The notes: generated from the sequence alone by a model not told the origin. A DNA stretch of 64,000 bases from Corynebacterium occultum (GCF_009734425.1 NZ_CP046455.1:186001-250000); one strand, 5' to 3'. Shown: positions 1 to 9,590, counted from the stretch's first letter. Numbers and translations are program-made.

Positions 1-946
1 CCAGCACGGTGTCCAGGGCCCCGGGGCTGCTGGCCAGGTAGGCCTCAAAATAACTGATGTCCAGCCAGAAGGTCAGCGGGATGGCGCTGAGGGCACAACC
101 TCCCATGAGCACCGCAATGAAAAGCAGGGTGGCGGGCAGCTGCCTGGCGAAGACCTTCAGGGCGGCCAGGGAGAGACTGCCGCCGCAGATCCAGCCGATG
201 CTGAGGAAAGCGAAGGTACGCAGGGCCTCCGGTGGCAGCATACTCAGCTGACCGGGCAGCAGGAGGCCGATGATCACGGTCAGCAGCAGCGGGCCGATCA
301 CGGTGGGTGCGGGTAGTTTGATGAGCCGACCGAGCTTCTCCCCGAAGACCGCCACCAGGATGATCATCCCCAGCACCAGCCAACTGAACTCACTGCCCTC
401 ATCGCTGTGGTGGGCGGCGTTGCCGGGTGGGGTGAAGAGCACCGCCACCAGGGGCAGGGTGACGGAGACGATGCTCATCCGCAGGTACTGGGAGAGGGCG
501 ACGTAGCGGTAGTCCGCGCCCAGTTCCATGGCCAGCGGCGGCATGAGGGAGGCCCCGCCGGCGAGCATGGACAGGATGCCGGTCTCGGGGCTGATCTCCT
601 GCTGTGCCCTGGCCAGCAGCATCCCACCCATGATGCCGATGGCCAGGGTGATGAAGGTGACCAACAGCCCGGGCAGCAGGTAGCCGGCGAGCTGCCCTGG
701 GGGCACCCCGATCAAGGGGAGCCCGGCGAGGATGCCGATGACACCCCGGGCGCTGACACTGATATGCCGGTTGAGGTTCAGTTCCTTGCCGGAGACCAGG
801 GCGCTGGCCCCGGCGGTGAAGATGCCGGCCAGGATCCAGGCGGCGGGCACATTCAGACGGTTCAGTCCCCAGCCGAGCAACAGGGAGAAGATGGCGACCA
901 GTACCCAGCGGAGGGGAAGCCACCGGTCCTGTGCTGTCTCCGTCAT
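1..946 (-). CDS. AbrB-family membrane protein (partial, 3' end outside window)
   Basis: Reading leftwards from ATG at 946 the frame stays open to the window edge (315 codons). The product begins MTETAQDRWLPLRW and is a chain of hydrophobic helices with small-residue turns. Near the edge it reads DISYFEAYLASSPGALDTVL, the conserved segment of the AbrB/putative ammonia monooxygenase membrane family (PF05145; unrelated to the Bacillus AbrB regulator). The substrate of this family is not established. The gene lies downstream of citH on the same strand with about 120 bp between them, so co-transcription is possible but not shown. The C-terminus is missing because the window ends. Confidence 0.75.
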   Translation of the reverse strand, partial: MTETAQDRWLPLRWVLVAIFSLLLGWGLNRLNVPAAWILAGIFTAGASALVSGKELNLNRHISVSARGVIGILAGLPLIGVPPGQLAGYLLPGLLVTFITLAIGIMGGMLLARAQQEISPETGILSMLAGGASLMPPLAMELGADYRYVALSQYLRMSIVSVTLPLVAVLFTPPGNAAHHSDEGSEFSWLVLGMIILVAVFGEKLGRLIKLPAPTVIGPLLLTVIIGLLLPGQLSMLPPEALRTFAFLSIGWICGGSLSLAALKVFARQLPATLLFIAVLMGGCALSAIPLTFWLDISYFEAYLASSPGALDTVL

Positions 947-1068
947 CTGCTGTTCCGCCGCTTCCCTGGGTTCTGGTTCTGGACGTGTCTGAGTTTAGGC
1001 CTTCCTGCCCCGTGACCCTGCAGGTACCGAAAGGCGGACCCAACTAGAGGGCCCAGCTAGATGGCCAG

Positions 1069-2562
1069 CTAGACGCCCAGCGGGATGGCCCCGCCGAGAA
1101 TACCGACCCCCAGCATGACCAGGGAGACGATCGTGGCCCGCCAGAGCACCTTCTTGTGGTGCTCCCCGAGGTTGACCTTGGCCAGGGAGACCAGCAGCAG
1201 GATGGCCGGGACCAGCGGGGACTGCATGTGCACCGGCTGGCCGGTGATGGAGGCCCGGGCCATCTCCACCGGTTCGATCCCGAAGTGGAGGGCGCTTTCG
1301 GAGAGCACCGGGAGGATCCCGAAGTAGAAGGCGTCATTGGACATGAAGAAGGTCATCGGAATGGAGAGCAGGCCGGTGATCACGGCCAGGTAGGGGCCCA
1401 TGGAGTTGGGGATGACCTGGGTGATCCAGGCGGCCATCGCCTCCACCATCCCGGTGCCGTTGAAGACGCCGACCAGCACGCCGGCGGCCAGGACCATGGA
1501 GACCACCCCGACGATGGAGGAGGAGTGGGCCAGCATCTCAGTGGCCTGATCCTTGACCCGGGGGAAGTTCACGGCCAGGGCCAGGGCGGTGCCGCCCATG
1601 AAGATGAAGGCCAGGGGGAAGATATCGGCGACCAGCAGCACCATGACCACCAGGGTCAGGGCCAGGTTGAACCAGATCAGTTTGGGTCGCAGGCTGGGGC
1701 GGTGGGGATCCAGCATGGTGTCGGCCATGGTGGCCTCTGTTTCCGCATCCTGGGAAACCTCAGCCAGAACCTTCCTTGGGGTGCCACGCTCCTTAAGAAG
1801 CAGCCCACCATCACCGGTGGGTGCTGCGCCACGTCCACCCCCACCGCCCCGGGGTTCCTCGAAGCGGGAGGTGTCCACGACCCCACCCAGGCGACGGCGC
1901 TCCGCCATGCCGAGGGTCCAGGCGAAGACGAAGACCACCACGATGCCGACGGCGAGGGAGGGCAGCATGGGCACGAAGATATCGGAGGGGTCCACGCCCA
2001 GAGCGGCGGCGGCACGCACCGTGGGGCCACCCCAGGGGACGATGTTCATGGTGCCGTTGATCAGGCCGGCGACCACGGTCAGCACCACCGGGTTCATGCC
2101 CAGCCGCAGATAGATCGGCAGCATGGCGGAGGTGGTGATGATGAAGGTGGTGGAACCATCACCGTCGAGGGAGACCACACCGGCCAGCACCGCGGTACCC
2201 AGCACCACCTTGGCGGGGTCGTCGCCAAGCGTGCGGGTGATCACCCGGATCAGCGGGTCGAAGAGACCGACATTGATCATGATCCCGAAGAACATGATCG
2301 CGAACATCAGCAGGGCGGCGGTGGGGGCCATGTCGCCGATCGCGTCCAGCACCATGTCGCCGAGCCCGAGACCCGCGCCGGCGATCAGGCCGAAGACGGT
2401 GGGCACCAGGATCAGGGCGACCAGGGGGGTGACCCGGCCCAGCATGATCAGGGCCATGAAGGTGAGGATCATGGTGAATCCCAGGACGACGAGAACGCCG
2501 TCAGAAAGGGTGTGGCTCATCGCGTAATCCGCGGCGAGCAGCACATCGGTGGGTGGGTACAT
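1069..2562 (-). CDS. citH: Citrate:cation symporter of the CitMHS family
   Basis: A 497-residue inner-membrane transporter of the CitMHS family, which imports citrate with a divalent metal ion. Hydrophobic helices run throughout, and the family segments SLDGDGSTTFIITTSAMLPI and NIVPWGGPTVRAAAALG are visible. A soluble loop at about residues 225-290 separates the two halves. I chose ATG 2562 because AGGAG lies 6 nt upstream; an ATG nine codons earlier has no such site. It is divergent from citAB, the arrangement known in C. glutamicum, where CitAB activates citH. A GlxR-like site sits in the shared promoter region. The exact metal preference cannot be read from sequence. Confidence 0.9.
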   Translation of the reverse strand: MYPPTDVLLAADYAMSHTLSDGVLVVLGFTMILTFMALIMLGRVTPLVALILVPTVFGLIAGAGLGLGDMVLDAIGDMAPTAALLMFAIMFFGIMINVGLFDPLIRVITRTLGDDPAKVVLGTAVLAGVVSLDGDGSTTFIITTSAMLPIYLRLGMNPVVLTVVAGLINGTMNIVPWGGPTVRAAAALGVDPSDIFVPMLPSLAVGIVVVFVFAWTLGMAERRRLGGVVDTSRFEEPRGGGGGRGAAPTGDGGLLLKERGTPRKVLAEVSQDAETEATMADTMLDPHRPSLRPKLIWFNLALTLVVMVLLVADIFPLAFIFMGGTALALAVNFPRVKDQATEMLAHSSSIVGVVSMVLAAGVLVGVFNGTGMVEAMAAWITQVIPNSMGPYLAVITGLLSIPMTFFMSNDAFYFGILPVLSESALHFGIEPVEMARASITGQPVHMQSPLVPAILLLVSLAKVNLGEHHKKVLWRATIVSLVMLGVGILGGAIPLGV

Positions 2563-2621
2563 GCTGGACTCCTGATTTCCTTGGCTCAACAGAGTGTTCT
2601 GGAATGCAGGAGTCAGGCTAG

Positions 2622-2637
2622 AGTGTCCTGAATCACG
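2622..2637. promoter_or_regulatory. Candidate GlxR (CRP-type) site between citH and citA
   Basis: The sequence AGTGTCCTGAATCACG fits the GTG-N8-CAC core of the corynebacterial GlxR consensus TGTGA-N6-TCACA, with some flanking mismatches. It lies in the divergent citH/citA promoter region, where carbon catabolite control of citrate uptake would be expected. Single-site evidence only. Confidence 0.4.
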
Positions 2638-2806
2638 TGCCTAGTCTTCTGTGCGTTACTTTCCCAGAGGTGCATAAATGTCCTTTTGCGCATTTAGTGC
2701 AGATTCTTGGCTGATTGGAATACCCCATGCTCAAATGTACTTTCACGAGGTTTCCACACCACGTGACCACATGTTCAGGGAAAGGGGGCGGCGGGGAGTG
2801 AAGAGA

Positions 2807-4450
2807 ATGCGTTTCACCACCAGGGTGCTGCTGCTCCAGCTGGCCACCGTGGTGGCCGTGGTGGCGGTGAGCACCGGGGTGTTCACCCTGCTGGCCGTGG
2901 AACAACTCAAGGCAGAGAGTGAGTCCGCAGCGCTGTCCATCGCCCGCACCGTCGCCACCGCACCCCTGGTCCGCAACGAGGTGACCCTGGAAACCACCCG
3001 GCAGATCAACCCCTCCGCCGCAGAACTCGCCACCGGCCCCCTCCAGTCCTACGCAGGGGAGGTCACCCGGCGCACTGACGCACTCTTCGTGGTGATCACC
3101 GATGGGGAGGGGATACGCCTGGCACACCCCGACCCCGGCCAACTGGACCGTGAGGTGAGCACCTCCTTCGATGCCGCCCTGCGTGGTGAGGAGGTCATCG
3201 CCTGGGAACACGGCACCCTGGGGGAGTCCGCCCGGGCGAAGGTGCCCATCTTCGCCCCCGCCAGCCGACAACCGGTGGGGGAGGTCAGCGTCGGTTTTGA
3301 AAGGGCCAGCGTCTTCGACCAGCTGCCCCGCCTCCTGCTGAGCGTGGGCGCGGCCGCCGCCCTGGCACTCCTGATCGGGATTGGTGCTGCCCTGCTGTTG
3401 CGCCGCCGGTGGGAACAGCTCACCCTGGGTCTGCAACCGGAGGAACTGGTCACCCTGGTCCAGAACCAGGCCGCGGTCCTGGATGGCGTGGGGGAGGGGG
3501 TCATCGCCCTGGATGAGGGGGGCATCATCCGGGTCTCCAATGAGGTGGCGAAGCAGATCTTCCACCGGACGGATGTGGAAGGCCTCAGTCTGAAAAAACT
3601 GAACCTGCCCGCGGATGTCATCGCCTCCCTGCAGCAGGGTGAAGCCCGGGACGGGGTGGTCGTCGGTGAGCGGGTGCTCTACCTCGATTCCCGAGAGGTG
3701 GACCGTGGTGGCCAACGCCTCGGATCGGTGATCATCGTCCGGGACCGCACTGACATGATGGCGTTGAGCACGCGTCTCGACTCGGTTCGGGCGATGACCT
3801 CCGCCCTACGCGTGCAACGCCATGAATTCGCCAACCGCATCCATGTGGCCGCCGGCCTGGTTGAGGCGGGGCGCAACACCGAGGCCACCGAATTCCTGCG
3901 CACCATGCAGCACCGCGGGCCGGTGGACTACCCCCTGGTCGGTGCGGAACTGCTCTCCGAACCCTTCCTCCAGTCCTTCCTGGGGGCAAGATCCCTGGCC
4001 GCCGCCGAACGTGGGGTGCAGCTGCAGATCAAGGAGGACTCCCTGGTCCTGGGCACCCTCCAGGGCGTGTCCGCAGTGGAGGACACCGCCACCGTCCTGG
4101 GTAACCTGCTCGACAATGCGATCAACGCGGCCCTGCACGGCCCGGAACCCCGCCGGGTGGAACTCACCCTGCTTGACGACGGCCCCGAACTGGTTCTGGT
4201 GGTCGCCGACTCCGGCCCCGGCATCCCCGCCGGAACCGAGGTCTTCAACTCCCCCACACCGGAACCGGAACGGGACCAGGTCCACGGCCACGGCATTGGC
4301 CTGACCCTCTGCCGGGATCTGGTGCGACGCCGCGGCGGTGAACTCTGGATCATCGACCCCGGTGGTGGGGACAATGGGCGGGGAGCGGTCTTCGCGGCCC
4401 GGCTCCCCGATGTCATGGCCACAGAAGTTGAAACCCCCCGGGAAGGATGA
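2807..4450 (+). CDS. citA: Citrate-sensing histidine kinase CitA
   Basis: A 547-residue membrane sensor kinase of the CitA/DcuS family. TM1 spans about residues 7-29, followed by an extracytoplasmic sensor domain to about residue 165 and TM2 at about 170-195, ending in LLLRRRW. A cytoplasmic PAS-like segment follows. The H-box contains QRHEFANRIH with phospho-acceptor His339. The ATPase domain has NLLDNAINAAL (about 433-443), DSGPGIP and GHGIGLTLCRDLV. ATG 2807 is preceded by GGGGAG 8 nt upstream; a GTG nine bases earlier overlaps that site. It forms an operon with citB (6-nt gap) and is divergent from citH, so the ligand is very probably citrate. Confidence 0.9.
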   Translation: MRFTTRVLLLQLATVVAVVAVSTGVFTLLAVEQLKAESESAALSIARTVATAPLVRNEVTLETTRQINPSAAELATGPLQSYAGEVTRRTDALFVVITDGEGIRLAHPDPGQLDREVSTSFDAALRGEEVIAWEHGTLGESARAKVPIFAPASRQPVGEVSVGFERASVFDQLPRLLLSVGAAAALALLIGIGAALLLRRRWEQLTLGLQPEELVTLVQNQAAVLDGVGEGVIALDEGGIIRVSNEVAKQIFHRTDVEGLSLKKLNLPADVIASLQQGEARDGVVVGERVLYLDSREVDRGGQRLGSVIIVRDRTDMMALSTRLDSVRAMTSALRVQRHEFANRIHVAAGLVEAGRNTEATEFLRTMQHRGPVDYPLVGAELLSEPFLQSFLGARSLAAAERGVQLQIKEDSLVLGTLQGVSAVEDTATVLGNLLDNAINAALHGPEPRRVELTLLDDGPELVLVVADSGPGIPAGTEVFNSPTPEPERDQVHGHGIGLTLCRDLVRRRGGELWIIDPGGGDNGRGAVFAARLPDVMATEVETPREG

Positions 4451-4456
4451 GAACTG

Positions 4457-5110
4457 ATGGAGAAAACCTGGTCCGTGCTGGTGGTCGATGATGACTTCCG
4501 GGTCGCTGGCATCCACGCTGAAATCGTCGAGGCCGCGCCGGGTTTCCGGGTGCAGGATTCGGTGCGCAGCATCGCCGAGGCCCATCAGGTCCTGGCGGGC
4601 ACCCAGCCGGATCTGATGCTGGTGGATGTCTACCTCCCGGATGGGGATGGCATTGAACTGGTCCGCAGCACCGGTATCGATGCCTTCATCCTCAGCGCCG
4701 CTGATGAGGCGGCCACGGTGCGCCGCGCCCTGCACGCCGGGGCCCTGGGATACCTGCTCAAACCCTTCCAACGCCAGGTTCTCACTGAGCGGCTGGACCG
4801 TTACGCCCGCTACCGGCATGTGCTTTCCGGGCAGCGGGGACTGCGCCAGGAGAAGATCGACCAGGCACTGTCCATCCTCCACGGCCCGCCCCCGGGGACG
4901 GCGGTCTCACGTTCCACCACCGAGCAGCTGCTTCTCGACGCCCTGGGCCGGGGTGAACTCTCCGCCGCAGAGGCGGCCGAAGCCGCCGGTGTCTCCCGTG
5001 CCACCGCACAGCGGCGCCTGGCGACGATGGCCAGTCAGGGAGTGGTGCAGGTCCGGCTGCGTTATGGCACCTCCGGACGCCCCGAGCATCTCTATTCAAA
5101 ATTGCGCTGA
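4457..5110 (+). CDS. citB: Response regulator CitB
   Basis: A 217-residue CitB-type response regulator. The receiver domain begins SVLVVDDDFRVAGIH, the phospho-acceptor Asp57 lies in LMLVDVYLPDGDG, and the conserved Lys is in YLLKPF. The C-terminal part holds the helix-turn-helix typical of CitB/DcuR proteins (AAEAAGVSRATAQRRLATM). It starts 6 nt after citA, with GAAGGA as ribosome site. The neighbouring target is citH. Confidence 0.9.
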   Translation: MEKTWSVLVVDDDFRVAGIHAEIVEAAPGFRVQDSVRSIAEAHQVLAGTQPDLMLVDVYLPDGDGIELVRSTGIDAFILSAADEAATVRRALHAGALGYLLKPFQRQVLTERLDRYARYRHVLSGQRGLRQEKIDQALSILHGPPPGTAVSRSTTEQLLLDALGRGELSAAEAAEAAGVSRATAQRRLATMASQGVVQVRLRYGTSGRPEHLYSKLR

Positions 5111-5118
5111 GCGGCCCA

Positions 5119-6894
5119 TCAACGCCACCGGGCAAGTGCCTCATCCCGGAGGAATTCCCCGCTGAGCTCCACCGCGGGTGTGGAGGAACCGGAACCCTCG
5201 ATGAAGGTGGCGAAGGCCAGGTCACCGAGCACCCCGACGAACCAGCCGTGGGCCGGACCGTTGCCCGTTTCTGCGGTGCCGGTCTTGCCACCCAGCCCCG
5301 TAATGTCCTGCAGTGCGGTGGCGGTGCCGGAGTTCACGGTTTCGGCCATCATGGCGCGCAGCTGCCCCACCACCTCCGGATCCAGGGGTTCGGGCTGTTG
5401 ATCAGGGGTGGTTTCATTTCCCTGGATCAGGGTGGGCAGCACCATCTGGCCCCCATTTCCCAGGGAGGCCTCCATCACGGCCAGTCCGAAGGGGGAGGCC
5501 AGCACCTCGCCCTGGCCGATGGCTGCCTCCACCCGGGCGGCGCCGGGTTCGGTGACGGGGACGGAACCGGTCACCGTGGTCATGCCCGGTACCTCGAAAT
5601 CCACCCCCAGGCCGAGGCTGGCGGCGGTGTTTTTCATGTCCGCGGGGTCCAGCTCCTGGGAGATGAATCCCTGGGTGGTGTTGCAGGACTGAGCGAAGGC
5701 TTCGGTCATGGTGACCTCACCCAATTCGAAATCATTGTCATTGGGGATGCGGCGGCCCTCGATGGTCGCCGAGGCCGGGCACGGCACCAGGGCATCCGGG
5801 GTGATGATTCCCCGGGACAGCGCTGCAGCGGTGGTCACCGTCTTGAAGGTTGAACCCGGCGGGTAGAGGCCCGTCAGGGAGATCGCCCCCTGGGCATCTG
5901 CGGCCTCATTCTGGGCCACTGCAACCACCCCGCCGCTGGTGTCCACTGCCACGATGGTGGCGGGTTCACTGATGGATTCCAATGCCCGGTTCGCCGCGGA
6001 CTGCACCCCCAGATCCAGGGTGGTCCGGATCGGCTCGGTGGCGCGGGGTGTGTTCTGGCCGAGCAGGATCTCCGTGGTGGGGGAGGTGGCGCGTAGCGTC
6101 CAGCCGGCATCGGCGCTGATCTTTTCCTCCCACTGTTCGCGCAGCCCATTGTCCAGGATGGATGAGGCTTCGCGTGCCTGGGTGAGCAGGCGTCCCTCCT
6201 CCCGGAAACTCAGGCCCTCAATGGCCGCCAGTTCCTCCCCCACCTGAGTGAAGTCCTCTTCCCGCAGGGTGTAGAGCGCCACTGGGTCGCCCTCACCGGC
6301 CTCAATCGCGGCACTGACGTTTTCCGAGGTGGCTTCCGGGACCACCGGGGAGATGGCGGCGGCAATCTCTGCGCCCCGGGGTGCCAGCTCCGGGCTGGCG
6401 GTGACGACGGTGACCGGACCCCAGGCCAGGACCTGGGTGCCGTTGCGGTCCAGGACCGGGACGCTGAAATCGCGGTCATCAGAATAGAGAAAGGTGGAGT
6501 CCGCATCGAGTTCAGCGGCGAAGATCTGCTTGTCCCAGTCGATGAGTGCGGCATCCTGCCCCGAGACCAGCATCTGACCCTGACTTTCCACACTTTCCCC
6601 ATTGGGAACGGTCCAGGTGGCGGTGACAGCGGTGACTCCCTCCACCTCATCGCCCTCGGCCAGCTGGACCTGGGTGGCACCGATCCCGGCGCGCAGGGCC
6701 GCGAGATCGGCGGTGGCCCGGGCGGGGTCGTCGGAAAGCGTGGCGACGGCCGCATCATCCCCGGCGTTGAAAGCGGAGATGAACTCCTCGACGGGGTCGG
6801 TGCTCCAGGGTGGGGAGCAGGCTGTAAGGGCCAGCCCCAAAAGACTCAGGGCGGCCAGGGTGGCGGTGCTGCGGGTTCGGGTGAGGTGGTTCAT
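5119..6894 (-). CDS. Lipoprotein class B penicillin-binding protein (PBP2a-like transpeptidase)
   Basis: A 591-residue peptidoglycan DD-transpeptidase. The N-terminus is a lipoprotein signal with lipobox LTAC (Cys26), so it is anchored on the outer face of the membrane. An NTF2-like MecA_N-type domain covers about residues 30-150, a linker/dimerisation region follows, and then the transpeptidase domain. Its motifs are S348-T-F-K, S403-C-N and K537-T-G. No transglycosylase domain is present, hence class B. The ATG follows a TAGGTT -10 box by 6 nt, suggesting a leaderless message. It ends only 9 nt from the convergent citB stop. The catalytic motifs are intact, so I expect an active enzyme. Confidence 0.88.
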   Translation of the reverse strand: MNHLTRTRSTATLAALSLLGLALTACSPPWSTDPVEEFISAFNAGDDAAVATLSDDPARATADLAALRAGIGATQVQLAEGDEVEGVTAVTATWTVPNGESVESQGQMLVSGQDAALIDWDKQIFAAELDADSTFLYSDDRDFSVPVLDRNGTQVLAWGPVTVVTASPELAPRGAEIAAAISPVVPEATSENVSAAIEAGEGDPVALYTLREEDFTQVGEELAAIEGLSFREEGRLLTQAREASSILDNGLREQWEEKISADAGWTLRATSPTTEILLGQNTPRATEPIRTTLDLGVQSAANRALESISEPATIVAVDTSGGVVAVAQNEAADAQGAISLTGLYPPGSTFKTVTTAAALSRGIITPDALVPCPASATIEGRRIPNDNDFELGEVTMTEAFAQSCNTTQGFISQELDPADMKNTAASLGLGVDFEVPGMTTVTGSVPVTEPGAARVEAAIGQGEVLASPFGLAVMEASLGNGGQMVLPTLIQGNETTPDQQPEPLDPEVVGQLRAMMAETVNSGTATALQDITGLGGKTGTAETGNGPAHGWFVGVLGDLAFATFIEGSGSSTPAVELSGEFLRDEALARWR

Positions 6895-6900
6895 GTTCCC

Positions 6901-6906
6901 AACCTA
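6901..6906 (-). promoter_or_regulatory. -10 box of a probable leaderless promoter (PBP gene)
   Basis: On the minus strand TAGGTT ends 6 nt before the ATG of the penicillin-binding protein gene, and no Shine-Dalgarno sequence lies between them. Confidence 0.45.
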
Positions 6907-6914
6907 GGTGCTTC

Positions 6915-8030
6915 CTATTGGCTGAGCACCTGGTAGGAATCCGGGGTGATCAGGATGCCGCCTTGTTCGGTGCTGATGGTCACCTGGTTGGGTTGGTTCA
7001 GATCCACCAGGGCGCCCCCGATCTGGAGGGTGGTTCCGCCCTGTACCGCGCCGTATTCTTCGGCCTGGCTGTGGGTGAGGGCGGGGTCGGCGGTGCCGCG
7101 GGCGTAGGAGGGGTTCTCGGTGTAGATGATGCGGTTGGCCTGGGGGCGGAGGTTGCTGTTCATTTTCCAGGTGGTGGGGAAGTCTGCGTAGCAGTCGACG
7201 AGGGGGCCTTCCGGCTGGTCGATGTCGCAGAGCAGGTGCTGGTAATCGTTGATGGGCAGGCGGTAGCGTCCGGCGGCCAGGGTCTGGTCGATGGTGCTGT
7301 CGTTCGGGTCCGGGGTGAGTGCCGGGGCGGTGAGGTCGATCAGGGTGGGGTTTTCCCTCAGTTGGGGCGGCAGCTGGGAGAGATCTGATTCCAGCTGCCC
7401 ATTCACCACCCGGTGGGTGCTGGTGGAGGTGTTGTTTCCGCGGTGGCTCACCTGCAGGGTGTGATCGTCGAGCTTTTCAACCTGCTCCACGGGGGTGCTG
7501 AGGAAGGGGGCGGGTTGGGTGATCAGTTGGCCGGCGTGGAAGAAGATCAGGCTTTCCATCTTGTCGCCCCCCTCGAGGGAGCCGCTGAGCAGCAGATAGC
7601 TCAGTTCGGCGCAGGGGTCGAAGTGATCTTCCTTGATCTCGAAGCTGAAGAAGGTGTCCCCGGTTCCGGCCACCGGGATGCGGTTCATCACCAGGTGACG
7701 GCCGAACTCGGTGTCGATGAGGTGGCGGCGGGGATGCTCGCACTCCTGTTCCGGTGTGGTGCTCAGGGGGCTGGAGGAGGTTTCGGCCTGCACCACCGTG
7801 GTTTCCGGGGGTGCTGTCGCCAAGGTGCTCGGGTCCGGGTCCTGATCCGGCGCGGCGGCGATGGGGGCCCGGCGCAGGTCTGATTCTCCGGCGGAGTCGG
7901 AGGTGAGGATGTTTTCCGTGGTGGGGGTGGCATCCGTGGACAGGGGGGAAGTGCCGGAGCAGGCGCCGAGGAGCACAACGGAAAGGGCCGCTGCCAGGGT
8001 GGCCAGGGGGCGGGATCTTCTTGTGTGCAA
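6915..8030 (-). CDS. Putative lipoprotein of unknown function
   Basis: A 371-residue secreted lipoprotein. The N-terminus is MHTRRSRPLATLAAALSVVL followed by lipobox LGAC (Cys24). Then comes a Thr/Ser/Pro-rich linker (about 25-95) and a folded domain with four cysteines likely to form disulfides. The start is TTG 8030, chosen because AGGGAG lies 5 nt upstream and the signal peptide begins there. It sits 20 nt upstream of the penicillin-binding protein on the same strand, although that gene appears to have its own promoter. I do not recognise the family; a cell-envelope role is inferred only from the signal and the neighbour. Confidence 0.7.
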   Translation of the reverse strand: MHTRRSRPLATLAAALSVVLLGACSGTSPLSTDATPTTENILTSDSAGESDLRRAPIAAAPDQDPDPSTLATAPPETTVVQAETSSSPLSTTPEQECEHPRRHLIDTEFGRHLVMNRIPVAGTGDTFFSFEIKEDHFDPCAELSYLLLSGSLEGGDKMESLIFFHAGQLITQPAPFLSTPVEQVEKLDDHTLQVSHRGNNTSTSTHRVVNGQLESDLSQLPPQLRENPTLIDLTAPALTPDPNDSTIDQTLAAGRYRLPINDYQHLLCDIDQPEGPLVDCYADFPTTWKMNSNLRPQANRIIYTENPSYARGTADPALTHSQAEEYGAVQGGTTLQIGGALVDLNQPNQVTISTEQGGILITPDSYQVLSQ

Positions 8031-8238
8031 TGTTGCTCCCTCAGATTTGCCTGTTTGTGCGCAAGCGGGTCCCGTCTTGAGTGCCAGTTATGTTCGTTCA
8101 GGATACCGTGTCCGGCTGAAGAGAACATGTGGAATAGTCGGAAATAATTCCTGGGGGAAAATCAGGATTCATTGAGTTTCCGCCTCTTATCCCCGGGGCG
8201 GGGCAGGGTCCGGTTGGCGTGTTGCGAAGGGTGGTGGG

Positions 8239-9027
8239 GTGGGGATGGTGGAATTGGAAGTGGGCGGCTGGGCGATCCTGATTTTCGGGGCGCTGCTCGC
8301 CGGCTGGGTGGATGCGGTCATCGGTGGTGGTGGCCTGGTGCTCATTCCGCTGCTGTTGGCGGTGGCGCCCGGCCTGGCCCCGGCGAGTGCCCTGGCCACC
8401 AATAAACTGGCTGCCGTCTTCGGTACCGCCTCGGCGGCTTTCACACTGATGCGCCGCATCCGCCCCTCCCGGGCACTGTTGCTGGGCTATATTCCGCTGG
8501 CGGTGGTGTGTGCTGGTGGGGGTGCCCTGGCGGCGAGTCTGATCCAGGCTTCGGTGATGCGCCCGGTGATCATCGTGTTGATGCTGGCGGTGGGGATCTT
8601 CGTGGCTTTCCGGCCCAGCTTCGGTGGCGGGGAAAGTGGGGAGCTGCCTGCCCGGGGTTGGCGGCGGTGGGTGGCGCTGGGTGGGGTGGGTCTGGTGGCC
8701 GCCTATGACGGGGTGTTCGGTCCGGGGACCGGCATGTTCCTGATCATGCTTTTCACCTCTGTGCTCTCCCAGAATTTCCTCTCCTCGGCGGCGATGGCGA
8801 AGGTTGTCAATACCGCGACCAACTTCGGGGCGCTGTTGATTTTCGCCCTGAACGGGCATGTGTGGTGGACGCTGGGCCTGGTTTTGGCGGTGGCGAATAT
8901 CGCAGGTGCCCAAATGGGGGCGAAAACTGTTCTGGGGGGAGGAATTAGATTCATTCGTGTGGCACTGCTCACGATGGTGGTTGTCATGGGTGTATATCTC
9001 AGTTACCAGCAGTTTTCCCTGGGATAG
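8239..9027 (+). CDS. TSUP-family (TauE/SafE) membrane exporter
   Basis: About 262 residues with eight or so hydrophobic helices in two related halves. The family signatures DAVIGGGGLVLIPLLL (N half) and YDGVFGPGTGMFLIML (C half) are clear. TSUP proteins move sulfite, sulfonates or organic acids across the membrane; the substrate here is not readable. GTG 8239 has GAAGG 8 nt upstream; ATG 8245 is an alternative that removes two residues. It is divergent from the lipoprotein gene. Confidence 0.8.
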   Translation: MGMVELEVGGWAILIFGALLAGWVDAVIGGGGLVLIPLLLAVAPGLAPASALATNKLAAVFGTASAAFTLMRRIRPSRALLLGYIPLAVVCAGGGALAASLIQASVMRPVIIVLMLAVGIFVAFRPSFGGGESGELPARGWRRWVALGGVGLVAAYDGVFGPGTGMFLIMLFTSVLSQNFLSSAAMAKVVNTATNFGALLIFALNGHVWWTLGLVLAVANIAGAQMGAKTVLGGGIRFIRVALLTMVVVMGVYLSYQQFSLG

Positions 9028-9116
9028 CAGCTCAAACACCTTACTTAGGGTATACAAAGCTGTCTATTCACAGTGTTCTTTCAGGGAGTTTTCCAGCCAA
9101 CTCCAGACGCAGGGGT

Positions 9117-9122
9117 TAGGCT
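9117..9122 (+). promoter_or_regulatory. -10 box of a probable leaderless promoter
   Basis: TAGGCT ends 7 nt before ATG 9130, and no Shine-Dalgarno sequence intervenes. Confidence 0.45.
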
Positions 9123-9129
9123 GAAAATC

Positions 9130-9513
9130 ATGATGACAATGAACCTCCAGGGCCCTGAGCCCCTCGAATCGGAGCCTGAAAGTATCTGCACCAGCGGTGT
9201 CCCGGCAATGGATTCCGCTATTGTCGTGACCCTTCCCGACGCAGCGATGGAACACGGGGAACTGGTGGAACTGATCAGCGGTGCCGTGTCCGCTTCCCAT
9301 CTCCTGGGGCTTCCCGAGCTGCTCCTCTATGCCTCGGCCGTGCAGCTGCCCGGACTGGCGGTGGCCGCCGCTGAGGTCAGCGAAATTCCGGAGGGTTTCC
9401 AGCTCCGCCAGATTGACGCCGAAAGCGGCGAGCTCAGCGATCTGCCGGCCAATGCCACCCAGCTCTCCGTGGATTCCCTGCTCGGCCTGGACCGGGCCTG
9501 CCAGGCGGCCTGA
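9130..9513 (+). CDS. Hypothetical protein
   Basis: A 127-residue soluble, acidic protein (MMTMNLQGPEPLESEPESIC...) without signal peptide or membrane helix. I do not recognise it. The ATG at 9130 is favoured because a TAGGCT -10 box lies 7 nt upstream, the same leaderless arrangement seen for several neighbours. The overlapping antisense frame looks like a shadow. Confidence 0.55.
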   Translation: MMTMNLQGPEPLESEPESICTSGVPAMDSAIVVTLPDAAMEHGELVELISGAVSASHLLGLPELLLYASAVQLPGLAVAAAEVSEIPEGFQLRQIDAESGELSDLPANATQLSVDSLLGLDRACQAA

Positions 9514-9555
9514 AAAGCACCCTGCCAACGCTAAATAAGGCCAAGGTTAAATAAG

Positions 9556-9590
9556 AGCGGATCCCCGGAAATCCCCCTGGGAGGTCCGCT
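9556..9590. terminator. Candidate hairpin between convergent genes
   Basis: AGCGGATCCC pairs with GGGAGGTCCGCT apart from a 2-nt bulge, followed by TCATTCATCT. It lies between the convergent small ORF and hrpB and could stop either transcript. No long U-run is present. Confidence 0.35.

Noticed and set aside
1156..2631. 491-codon plus-strand open frame antisense to citH
   Set aside because: Composition is dominated by Gly, Asp, His and Gln repeats typical of reading a high-GC gene backwards; citH on the other strand is a clear family member.
9064..9528. 154-codon minus-strand frame opposite the small gene at 9130
   Set aside because: No ribosome site or promoter-like sequence, whereas the plus-strand frame has a leaderless promoter box; kept the plus-strand gene.
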